Position numbers and translations under genes: made by a program. Below, piece after piece: positions 1-12,000 of a stretch of 64,000 nucleotides of DNA. The notes below the pieces were generated by a model. The model saw only the letters and a list, made by a program, of their open reading frames with translations. It was not told where the DNA came from and did no database searches. The stretch is taken from assembly GCF_951801035.1 (NCBI RefSeq), contig NZ_CATOKT010000005.1. The stretch is one strand, 5' to 3'. Position 1 is the stretch's first letter; each line of letters starts with the position of its first letter. Source of the DNA: Adlercreutzia sp910585575. GTDB lineage: Bacteria > Actinomycetota > Coriobacteriia > Coriobacteriales > Eggerthellaceae.

Positions 1-3000
1 TCGTCACCGCGCTGCAGGCCGTCGTTGTCGTCATCGTTCCACGCATGGCCCTTGATGGCGGCAACGCGCATGTACACGAGGCCCGCATCATTCTCCAGAT
101 AATCGTTGGCGCCCACCCGCGACCAGCGATTGCCGCCGGTGTATTGCGGGCCATTCTCGATGAGCGCGCGCACGTCCTCGTTGTCGTTGTAGTGCATAGC
201 CAGCACGGTCAGTCCGTTCTGCGGCTCGTCGGGCACCAGACGCGTGGTGTACTCGTCCAGGCTCGAATTCGTCACCGTGGCATCACCGCGACCGAACACG
301 GTCACGCCGTAGCTACCGGGAATCTCGGGGATGTTCACACGGTAGCCGTACACCACGTAGCGCTCCTGGCCGTCCACCTCGCGTACGCCCACAGCGTCCA
401 AGTTCTCGAAGGACCAGGTGCCGTCCTCGGCCGTGAGCACCGAACGCGGAACCCAAGTGTCTTCGGGCTCGACCGGCTGATCGGGGTCGGTTGGATCGGC
501 GGGCTGGTCGGGATCGGAAGGCTCCGTGGGCTGGTCAGGCTCAGTGGGGTCAGTCGGCTCTGAAGGGTCGACAGGATCGGTGGGCTCCACGGGCTCAACC
601 GGGTCGGTAGGTTCACCGGGCTCTTCGGGCTCCGTAGACTCACCGAGCTCGGTCGGTTCGGTCGGCTCACTGGGCTCGGTAGGCACTTCGCTTTCGTCGA
701 CACTCACGAAGGCAGCAGCCATCACCTTCATGACCGCGGCAACTACCGGCGTTTCGGGCGCTTCAGGTGTTTCAGGCTCTTCTGTTTCACCCGGCTCTTC
801 GGGGTCGGTAGACTCGCCGGGCTCTTCGGGATCCATAGGCTCAACAGGCTCGGAGGGTTCCGTCGGATCGGTAGACTCACCAGGGTCAGTCGGCTCCGTA
901 GGATCGGTCGGGTCAGTTGGCTCCGTCGGGTCAGTCGGGTCAGTCGGCTCCGAAGGCTCAGTCGGCTCCCCGGGCTCGACAGGCTCCCCAGGCTCACTCG
1001 GCCCCTCGGGCTGCTCGGGCTCGGTCGCCTCGCCGTGGAAGTCGCGATCGAGCACCCACAGGCCGGGCTCGCCGTCCACACCGGCCTTGTACCAGTAGCG
1101 GCGCAGCTCCACCTTCACCTCGGGAATGCCCGGCTCGCCATCCTGGCGGATGCCGTCGTTGTCGTCGGACCACACCACGCCGGCCATCTCGCGGCCCGAG
1201 GGCTCGCGGAAGCCCGCATCGCCGCCGCGCTGGCGCAGGGCCGGCTCGACGGGGTCGTAGGACAGGCCCGCATAGGTGAACGAGTACTGCGAGGCGCGGC
1301 TGGCGCTGGTGGGACGGGCCAGCAGCACGTAGCCGTCATTGCGCACACGCCCGTTGGCGCCCTCCACGAACACCTCGTTTAGGCCCATAGGCGTGCCTGC
1401 CGAATCGCTGAGCACGTCAGAGTCGAAGCGGTTACCCGCCGTGCTCACATGGAAGCGCGTGCACAGCGAGGCCTCGGGCGTATCCTCCAAGCGCAGGCGA
1501 TAGGCGTACAGCGTGTAGCTGTCCTGGCTCAGACGCTTGAAGCCGGGAAGATCCTTGAAGCGGTACACGCCCTCGTCGTCGGTGGACGTCCGCATGGCGC
1601 CCTCGGTGCCAAAGTCGGTATCGGGCACCCAGTGCTCGCCGTTGCGCACGTAACGGGTCAGCACCACCGTCACCCCGGACAGGCCATACTCGGGCTCGAC
1701 GCCGGCATGCGTCGCCGCAGCTCCATCAAGGGAGGTGGCGTAATCACGCTTGCCGTCGTAGCTGGTATCGTTCCACACCACACCCTCGATGGTGGAGTTC
1801 ACCGGCGGCACGAAGCCCGCATCCAGGTGCTTCACATCGTACACGCTGGAGATGTCGAAGCCGCGCACATTGTTCTCGGGCTGCGTGGCGGCCACCGAGG
1901 CGTTCGCGATGATCAGGCGGCCGTCCAGCATGCGCACCCCGTTGCGCTGGCAGCTATCGTCCACAGTCCAGCGCACCGGATAGGCATCCTCGGTATAGGC
2001 CAGCTCGTCGCCGTAGGTGTTCGGGCGTCCGACCTTGGAGGGCGCAGCGGCCGTAGTCTGCTCGCGCAAGGTGACGGGATAAGCACCTGCGCCCTTCTCC
2101 TCGTCGCCGTCCACCTCCACGGTGTAGCCCAGCAGCACCATGGTGGTCTCGTTCTCCTTGCGGGTGGCGGCCAGCACGTTCTCGAAGCGGTACACGCCGT
2201 TGGCATCGGTAGTTACTTCCTCGGCGGTGCCCTTGATCCACTGCTTGGGCTCGCCCTCGGCCGGGCTGTCCCACATCCAGCGCTGCAGACGCACCTTCAC
2301 GCCGGCCATACCGGGTTCGCTCTGATCATAGGAACCGCCGCTCATAGCCTGATCGCCGTCGTAGTTCGTGTCCTTCCATACCCGGCCCTCGATAATACCG
2401 CGCTTGGGGTTCTCCACCGAGCCGTCGTTGTAGCGGCGGTCCGTGGCGCTGGCGCGGTCGTAGGCGTAGTTCATCGGCGACTCGACCCCCATGGCCTCGG
2501 CGAAGATGCCCAGCACGCCGGCCATGGCGCCGTGGAAACCATGGTTCGGGTTGTTGGGCGCCGCGGCCTTCACCACGTTGCCCTGGAAGGCCTCGTCGTC
2601 AGCGCGGTCCAGCAGTACGTCGTACTCGCGGGCGTCGGTGTTCATCAACGACGCATCGGCCGCGCGCAGGTCGGAGTCGAGGGTGAAGTCGCCGCCCTGC
2701 TGGTACTTCGCGATCAGGTAGCTGTAGCGAATGTCGGGAGCCACGGTCACCTTCACGCGATAGGCGTACACCACAGGCGTGCCATCGTCCTCCACCCGCT
2801 GGGTGGGCAGGTCGGCGAAGAGGTAGCCGCCGTTGTCCGCCGTCAGCTGGCTGTGGCCGGCCGCCGGCGAACCGATGCCCTTCTGGCAATCGGCCTCGTA
2901 GGCCTTCCACGGATCGGGGTCATCATCGGCCTCGAAGGCCGGGTCGTCCACGCCCCAACCGGTGTACCACTCGGGGTCGGCCTTCCAGCCGTCGCCGTCG

Positions 3001-6000
3001 CCGTCCTCGTTGTCGGGATCGGGAATGTAGCGCTCCAGCGTCACGCGGATGCCGCCCACGCCGGTCTCCACATCGTCTCGCACGCCGTCGTTGTTCAGGT
3101 CGTACCACAGCACGCCGTCGATGTCGGCTGTGGGCGCCGGCAGCTGACCGGCATCGCCGCCGGAAATCTCGTAGCTGCCGTCGTTCTGCAGGGCGTCGTT
3201 GCGCACGTGCAGCCAGTCGAAGGATGTGCCGGCATTGCCCAGGGCCCCGGCAATCACATCGGTGCTCGGCAGAGTGACATGGGAGGCCTGAGTGGCGTTG
3301 GGCTGGGCCACCGAGCGGGCCAAGATGATCTGGCCGTGGCGCGGGCGACTGCCGGACTGGCCGGCGCCCAGCAGCGGCTCGCGGCCGATCAGCTCGCGAG
3401 TGGCGTCGTCCAGCAGGTCGGAGTCGAGGCGCACCGCGTCGGTGGCCGCCAGGGCGCCGGCGTGGTGGGCGCGCGTGGGCAGCCAGTGGATCGCCTCGGG
3501 CGTGCCCGGGTCATCCACGTGCATGGCATCCAGCCGCACGCGATAGGCGGCCAGGTACTGCTCACCGGCGTTGCTGGTATAGGCCGTCGGCAGGTTGTCG
3601 AACACGTAGCGGCCGTTCTCGTCGGTCAGCACCGCCACGTCGCCCGCCGCCACGGTGGCGTCGTCGGCCGCGGTAAGGCCGTCGGTGACGATACCCGTCG
3701 TGCGGTTGTCGGTGCCGAAGCCCAGGTTCTGGAACCAGTGGCTGTTGTCGTCGAGCGGGTTTACCCGCGTCGGATCGAAGTACCACTGGGTCAGCAGCAC
3801 ACGCTCGCCGGCCATGCCGGGCTCGTCGGCGGCCAGGGAGCCGTCGGCGGTGCGCTTCTGCACGCCGTCGTAGTTCGCGTCCTTCCACACCAGGCCAGAA
3901 ATGGCCGCCGTGGGCACCCGCACCAGGCCCGCATCCCAGCGGCCCGTGTGCATCGATTCGAACAGGTTGTAGTAGCGGCTGCTCAAGGCGCTGGTGCGCA
4001 CCTCGAACTGCTCGTAGGGGTAGGTGTCGTCGAAGTCCATGGGCTTGGCCAGCACGATCATGGCATCGGGTCCCGTGCCCGCCTCGAACTCGGGCTGCAG
4101 GATAGGCGCGTTGCTCTTCTCGTTCAAGTAGAAGCTGGGCACCGTCACGCCCGACGTCATGGTAGGCGCCTGCAGCACCGAGGTGCAGGCATCGGAGTCG
4201 ATCTTGTCCTCCTCGCCGTCAAGCTGGGGTGCGGCGTTATTGCGGTAGGTGAACGACCAGGTGTCGGGCAGCGCCGCCAGCGCGCTCTGGTCGATGCGCA
4301 CGCGATAGCCGGCCAGGAAGCGCGGCTTCTCGTCAATGACGGCGTTGGGCATGGTGTTCTGCGGGTCGATCACCGACACGGGCAGTGCCTTGAACACGTA
4401 GTTGCCCGCAGCGTTCGTGGTCTGGGTGCGGAAGTCCCAGTCGGGGCTCAGCTCCCAGCCGCCGATGCCAGCCGTGCCGCCCTCGGGGTTCCACCAGTAC
4501 TGTTCGATGGTCACCTTCACGCCGGCCACGCCCACTTCGTCCATATCTTGCACGCCGTTGTGGTTGGCGTCGTTCCAGATGCGGTCGCCCAGATAGCCCT
4601 TGGTGTCGTCGATGAAGCCCAAGGACAGGCGGTGGTTCACCCGGTAGCCGCGCCAGGTCTGACCCTGCTCGTAGACGGCATGGCCCGAGGCGTCCACGGG
4701 CACCACGGCCTCGAACAGGCCCGTCTGGCCGCCGGAGCTGCCATAAACGGTCAAGTCGTTGTCGTAGCGCTTCTGCAACTTCACCGCCGTCGAGTCGGAG
4801 GCCAGCATGGGCTCGTCGATGACGGCCTGCTCCAGCGGGTTGTTCGCGTGCACGTAGGGCGTTGGCGTGATGCGGCGCGTAACGATGGTCTCCTGCGTGC
4901 GGATGCCGTAGGTGCGGTTCGGCTTCAAGGTGAAGGAGAACAGGCCGTCCATGCCCGTGGTCTTCACTGCGGGCTCGCCGTCGGAGTCGAGGGCGATCTC
5001 ATCTTTCAGCTGGCCAGTCTCAGGGTCGTACTCGTGCACCGACACCTGCATGTAGGGCACGCGCTGCTCCTTGCGGGTCTCGAAGGTGCCGGGGTAGCCG
5101 GCGGCGCCCACGGCCGGCGTCTGGGAAGGATCGGACTGCCAGTCCATGAAGCCGTCGTACAGATCGGGGTCGATCTCCTCGCTGTTGTCGTACACGTCGT
5201 CACGGAACACCGTGCCCTCGTAGGGAACGGGACGGGCGATGCCCACGCTGTAGCTGGTGGCCATAGCATCGTACATCACATGCTGGGCATCGTACTCGCC
5301 GTTGAGGAACTTCTCCCTGTCATAGCCATCGCCATTCTTCAGGCCCTTCACCGTGATGGTGTCGGTGGTGGTGGCGATAAGGCAGGCCTCGTTAGCGGCC
5401 GTATTCGGGTCGTCCTCCACGCGCTCGATCTCCAGGGCCACGTTGCGGCTGGGACCGATCTTCTTCGTGGTGAGCGAGTAGGCCGAGTACTCCGCCGGGA
5501 AGGTGTAGCGCAACTTGTAGTCGGCAGGCTTCAGGTCGGACAGGATCCAGTAGCCCTTGTTGCCGTAGTAGTCGGACTCGGTAGTGAAAGACACCGGGGC
5601 GCCACCGGAGGCCACAATGGCGAAGCCGTTGTTGGAGTACTTCGGATTGCCGAACTCGTCGCACTCCTGCCAGATGCCGTTGCCCTCGTTCACCGTGGCG
5701 TTGAAGGTGACCACCTGGCCGTCGCGGTTCACGGGGTAGCCGTTCTCGTTCAGCAGTTCCACCTTCACGCCGTTCACGCCCGGGTCTTCCTTCTGGCCGT
5801 CGAAGTTGATGTCCTTCAGGATGGTGCTCGTATCGGCCTGCTGGCCGTCGGCATCAGTGAAGGTGCCCACACGCTGGCCCGTGACGCTGTCGTAGCGTGT
5901 GGCCGTGGACAGCAGGTACCGACCGTTCTTCGCCTGATGGTAGGTGGTGGGACGGCCCAGGGCATCGTAGTTCAGCGCCACCGAGGCGGTATCGTTTTTG

Positions 6001-9000
6001 TTCTCATCCCAGTTCTCGTCCACCCACACGTAGTCGCCCAGGTAGCCGCGCTCCTCGGGAGCATCGACGAACACGCCGGCGTAGGCTTTTTCCTCTAGCT
6101 TCAAGTTCTTCGTGTTTGCCTGGGAGTCATTGCGGGACGCGGTGTTCACGCGATGGACATAGGAATTCCACTGAGTCACCTCCGCCAAGCGCGCGGCTCC
6201 CAAGGGGTTCGAACCCTCAAAGCCCTCGTTCGGCTTAGCATCGGTATTCATGTCGTACACCACGTTGCCCGTTAGATCACCCAGATATTTGGGCAAGTTA
6301 AGAGGAGCGTGCATGTCGTAGGTGAGGCGCAACAAGCCGCGCGGCGGCAGGTACAGCATATCGCCGGTGTAGGCGCTTGGAGTGTCCAAGATATCGACCC
6401 ACAGGGCGCGCAGGCCCTTCTGAAGCGTTTCCGCCTCAGCCGGATGGGAAGCCACGTAGCTCTTCAGTTCGCTGAGCGGAATGAATTTCTGAGCGTACAA
6501 TGCGTTGGGGTTGTTACGCAGGTTATTGATGAGCGACTTCTTTGCGTTGGTGGAAGCCTGTTGCCACACCTTGATAAGATCTGCCTCACTCAGCGCCACC
6601 AATTTATTACCCCGTCGCTCGTAGGGGCCTACATAGATACGATGACAAGCCTCTTCTACTTCGACCCCATCGTTATAGTGAGCGTTACCAGGTTGGCGCA
6701 GGATGAGCTTGATGGAGTCGAGATCCTTGATCCAACCGTTCCACTGAGAACCGCGGTTCTGGGACGTGGAGAACGAGCCGTTCATGGCATCGACATCGCC
6801 CTCATAGGGCAGAATATCCAGGAACGAGGCGCGGATGTAGTTCTTCGATCGGCTCTCATCGGCGCTGGGGTTGCTGGTCTCCGACTCGTAGTAATAGTCG
6901 TCGCCCTCGGTCAGACGGGCTGGGCCGTTCACCACCTTGCTGTAACGAGAGTTCGTACGAGTGTAGGCGAACTTATTCTGCAGCACGGCGTTCAAAGATT
7001 CGAAGGAGCACGGCTGCAGACGCATGGCCATGATCAGCTGGTTGCGATCATCGTCCAAGTTGGCATCACGGCTGTCCTGAGCATAGGATACCGACTCGAA
7101 GGTGGATCCCTCGGGCAGGTAGGGCTCGTAATAGCCGGCCTTGTAACCATAGCCCGTGGTGGTCAGAAGCTCGTTGCCCAGAGCCGACGTGGCAGTATCG
7201 CTGATCGGCATGAGCATCTCGATGACCAGCGCCTCGCCCGGACGGAGCTTGGCCTGCGTCATGTCGCCATACTGCGTGGGCTTACCCGTGAAGGCCCAGT
7301 TGAAGAACTTGCGCTTCACCGGAGAGCCGTTCAGCGACACGACACTTTCCTGATCGCGCACCTTCACATCGCCCTTGTTTACGTTGTCCTGGTACAGCCA
7401 CGGATTCCAAAGCGCGAGGCCCGGCGCGAGGCTCGTCGGATCAGCCAGCATCTCGGTATAGGTAAGCGGATCGGTCTCGGGCTTGTCCGGATCCACCGTC
7501 ACGGGAGCGAACATCATGGTCTGCTTCTCGATATGGTATGTCCAGATAGGGGTCGAGATATTGCGCTCAACTCCGGCCTGATCGACCCACGTGGCACATT
7601 CCTCGTTGTTATTCTTCTGAGAGGGCGCCGTCGCTGAGCCGTTCAGGGAGTAGGCCCCCTTGGTAGTGACCATCTGGGTGATTGGCACGCCAGCAATAAT
7701 CACCGTCTGCGCCTCTTTCTCCGCGGTGGTCTTGAAGTTGTCGTTTAACGGGCAGGGATAGGTGCCGTCCTCGTTCTGAGTAATCACCGAGCGATAGGGC
7801 ACGTACTGGAAGTTCTCGTCTTGCAGCAGGGAGGCCTGCCCGAAGTCCTCCAGGTAAGGCAGCAGGATGGACAGCATGGGATTGGTGGCCGTCGACTGCT
7901 TGCGGTTGGTAATGCCCAGCTGGAACATCTGCGAATCGCTCAGGTTGTTCAGCGTAATGGTGTATTTGATCATGCGCGAGTTGTCCTGGCTGATGACCGG
8001 CTGGCCCTCTACCCAAGCGAACTCGGAGTCGACCGTTCCCTTGAAGTAGGCCTGCTTCACGCGCAAGCGCAACGTGGGATCCTCCTCCGTAATATAGAAG
8101 CCCATGCCCACGCGGTCGAACTCGGCGTACTTCGTATCGTCGTAGCGCAGCACGCCGGACACAAAGTGATTGAGGTGCACCGAGGGAGTCGGCTCCACAT
8201 CGTCGCCGCTTCCCTCGTCGGGCTCTTCGTCCCCGAGCACTTGGCTGAACTTCTCCACGACCTCGGTCTCGCAGGTTACGCTGGCGGCCGGATCCGTCAA
8301 CGAGGTAGGCATGGACGTCTTCGTCTTCAGCAAGCGCCAGTCGTTCTTCCCGCCGGTGTACGTTCCCGTATAGGTACCGTCCTCGTTCTTCTGGCGCTCC
8401 CAGCCCACGTTAAAGCGATTGGGATCCACCTCGTCGGCTTCCTGGTTGCCCGCGGTGAAGGCCTTCGTCTCCTCGGTAGAGTCATCGTAGGGAGCCGCGT
8501 CTACCGCAAGGAGGAAACCATGGGGCACCGGCGTCGCATAGGTTTCGGGCGTGTCGACCAAGGCCTGCTTCCCCGAGTACTTGGGCTGGCCGTTGTCGTC
8601 GAGCTCTACCGATTTCACGACCCAGCGAATCTGGCGCACATCGTAGTTGCCGTACGTGCCCAGCACGATGTCGTTGCTCAGCTGGCCGGCCTCCTGCAAA
8701 TCGCGAATAGCCTGGCGTACGTCGATCTCGACGTTCTGCTTGTCGGAGATGGCGTAGCCGTTCTGGCTGCCCACCATCAACCACATGCCCGAGGCAGGAG
8801 CGGTGTTGCCATCAGCGGCCGCATCGTCCTCGCCATAGAAGTAGTCTCGATCGCCATCGGTACCCAGCTTGGCATAGTTCTCGTTTTTGTTGTGGCTCGT
8901 GCCGTTCTGCTCGCCGTAGCCCGTCGTTGCCAGATCCACACCGTTCACATCGCGCGGTGCCTTAGCAATGCGCACCATCACGAACAGGCGCAGCTTCTCC

Positions 9001-12000
9001 TCAGTTCGGGCGGCATCGTTCGCCGCTACGCGCTTGCCGTCCCGCTCGACATACTGCGAGCCTGGAACCTCCCATACGCCGCTCTTAAGCGTGGTCACGC
9101 AGGGACGCGTGCGCACCACGTCCTGGGAAGCGGGGCGCCCGTCTCCCGGATTAGGCAGCAGAGCGTCGGACTTGGTGGCTTCGCGCGTTGCGTAGAACGG
9201 CACCTGGTAGTCTACGATAAAACTGTTCACGGCACCGCCGGTATTCACCGCTTGGGTGATAAGGAAGCGATTGACGCTGTCTTCCACCTCCCCGTCGTCA
9301 TCGGAATCGGCAGACCCGTCTCCCCCCTCGTCCTCGCTGTTCATACCGGGATCGCGAACCGAGTCCTCCTTGGTATCGGGATCGCCCACCACCTGACGCT
9401 GCTTAAGTGTATCGCCGCGTACCGATGAGGACGGACGCCACAGCGTGAACGTGCCGCTCTCCGCATAGGCAAATACGTCGGTCAAATCACCGTCACAATC
9501 ATAGTCAGCCTTAGGCAGGAAGTCGTTGTTGCTTCCAGTAATATCCTGCTGCTCGTGATCTTTGATTTGCGAATCGGAGCGGAAGCCGGCCACCTCTTGA
9601 CGGGCGAAGCCGTAGTCATGGTGGACAATTCCCTCTTCAACGTCTTGGATCGGCATAATGGGCTTAGCCGCCGCCAGAGCACCAGCGTTATGAGTCGTTC
9701 CGTCGGCCCCCGTGCCTGCGTTTTGCCAGCGGTGCGTCCACCCCGGGCCGCCATTTGTAGTCTTAAGCCAGTTCAGCTCAGTGTCGTGGAAGGTCATGTA
9801 GGCCGCCGAGCCGTCGCCATTCCAAGTAAACACCTCATCGAGCTGGCCCTTGTCTCTGACAATGCCAAGGGCATCGGGGAAGCCCTTGAGGTTCTTGGCA
9901 ATGTTGCGCACGGCCGACAACTCGGCGCGCAGGGTCTCTTGATCACGCAGCGGCAGACTCTGGTCGATAAAGCTGCTCAAGCCAGGGGCCTCCGCAGTAT
10001 CGAGTGTGGTGCTTACCATATTGTCTACGCGCACACGCAGCTTCAGCGTGACCTTATCGCCCACACCGAAATAGCCGTCGGGACGCACGCCATCCCAATA
10101 GGCTTCCAGCAAAGAGGGATGGTTCTGGAACTCTTCGTCGGTCGCGTCGTCGGGAGGCGCCAGCTCGATAACGACGATCTCGCTGTCGCGGCGCTTCTCC
10201 TTAGTGGCCGCTCCCTCATCGGGCTTGTCCGTCATCTGATCAACATCGGGTTTGGCGAAATCGGCGGACGCACCCGTGGCGACAGCATGATCGCTGTATG
10301 TGCTCGTTCCGTAGTTCGGCTGCTTGACGATGTTCACCGTCCAACCGTCGCGAATCAGGTCGCCAGGATAGAGCGTGTCCGTATGGTGCTCGCTGGCGGC
10401 CCCGGTGATCGGATCGCGATCAGTGTGCGTCCACTCCACATAGAAGGGGCACTCGTCGTTGGCAAACAGATCCTTTAAGTAATCTTCGGTAAGGGTGCGA
10501 TCGCCATAGAGCGTTACCTGCTGGGGGAGATGGAAGGAGAACACCATCTTAGCGTGGTACACAGGCGAGGCGTCGTTCCAGTCCTCTCCGCGAATGTTCT
10601 CCAGGCTGGCGGCGTACCACAGGCTGTCGCCATATTGCCATGTATCCTTCTGAGGATCTCCGGTCTTCACGCCCTGGGGATACACCTCCTGGCCCTTTAC
10701 GGCACGCTTGGCCGAATCGGTGCTGTCGGTGTCAACGTTGCGCTGATATTCCACTGCATAGCTGGGCTGCAGCTTCGGCGACTTCCAGGCGCGCAGCTTG
10801 AGGCCCGTCAAAATACCGCTGTCATCGCTGGCCTGGCAGGTGCCCGTCACGCGGTTCGTGTAGCCTTCCTCGTGGCGGCTCGTCGTGTCGCGGTTCAGTC
10901 CGCGCGTGCTTTCCTTCTGCAGAGTGTAGGCCGGATGGTTGTAGTAGGCGCTGTTTGCCGGGAATTTGTTGAAATAGTCCTCCACCAACATGCCGCTCTG
11001 GGAAAGAACGTTTTCCTTATCCAGACCGCGCTCGGTCTCCAGATAGCGGCGCGAGAAGCCGGGCAGCTTGTTCGTTGCCTTCGACTCGCCGTCTTCCTTC
11101 GAGATCGAGCTCTTGTCGTTCAGATCGTTCGTCATGCCGGCAAATACCGGATCGGCAGGCAGCACGCCGAAGGTGCCGAAGGTCAAACGCACGTAGCCGG
11201 TATGGACCGGATTGGCAATACCGGTAACCGAGGGGCAGCAGGGATTCGCGCAATGCGAATAGGGATGATAGCCGGGGTCGAGAACGAACACGTTGTTGCC
11301 CGCGGATCCACTGGGGTAGCTTCCATTTTGATTCAGCGGTATAAGGTGGAACTCGTACTGGCCGGTATGACTGTTCCAAACCCGCTTGTAGCGGTTGGGA
11401 GTGCTGTTGGCGTTCATATCGCGATGATCGTGCGGCACGCCCGTGCATTTCCAGGGAATATAGTTCGAATTAGCCCCACATTCGTAATTGTAGTAAGTCA
11501 GCCAATTCTGATAGGGAACATAGGGCCAGAAGTTCTGTCCCTGGAAAGTCCCTGCCTGAACCACCGGGTTCAGGTTTTGCGTGCACGTGCTGCTATTGAA
11601 CAAGCTGTTGCAGGCCGGGGTGCATCCGCCCACGGGCGCACAGGCGTTGGCGCCAGTAACGGAGCACTGATGCCACGCCTCGGTGCAGTCCTCGGTGCAC
11701 TTAAGACCGCAGAAGTAGCTGACCGGCGTACCGCCCCTCTGCAAGCTCTCCAACGTGGCCGACGCAGCAAACGTATAGTCAATGGCTGTTCCGTTCTTGC
11801 CATGCCAGAAATGCTGGGGCTGATGGGAAAGCTTCTCGGCGTTGGGCTGCGTCGAACTGTACACCACTCCGTCCGTGGCCACGCGGGTCACACGCGAATC
11901 GAGGCGCTTGTCCGAGGTATCACCCTTATAGCGCATCTGATAGGCGTTGCCCACGCGATAGGGGTTCTGACTCTTGCCCGAGGCATCCTGAGCGATGTCC

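Noticed and set aside
526..1098. Plus-strand Gly/Ser/Val repeat protein
   Set aside because: It is the reverse reading of the Pro/Glu/Asp/Thr repeat in giant 1, which sits inside a clear B-like domain on the minus strand.
1449..6098. A 1,549-codon plus-strand ORF, the longest of many antisense ORFs over giant 1
   Set aside because: It is rich in His, Gly, Val and Arg without domain motifs, and is in constant phase with the giant minus-strand frame. It is open because the sense gene rarely uses TTA, CTA and TCA codons. The other plus-strand ORFs over giant 1 in the same phase are the same kind of shadow.
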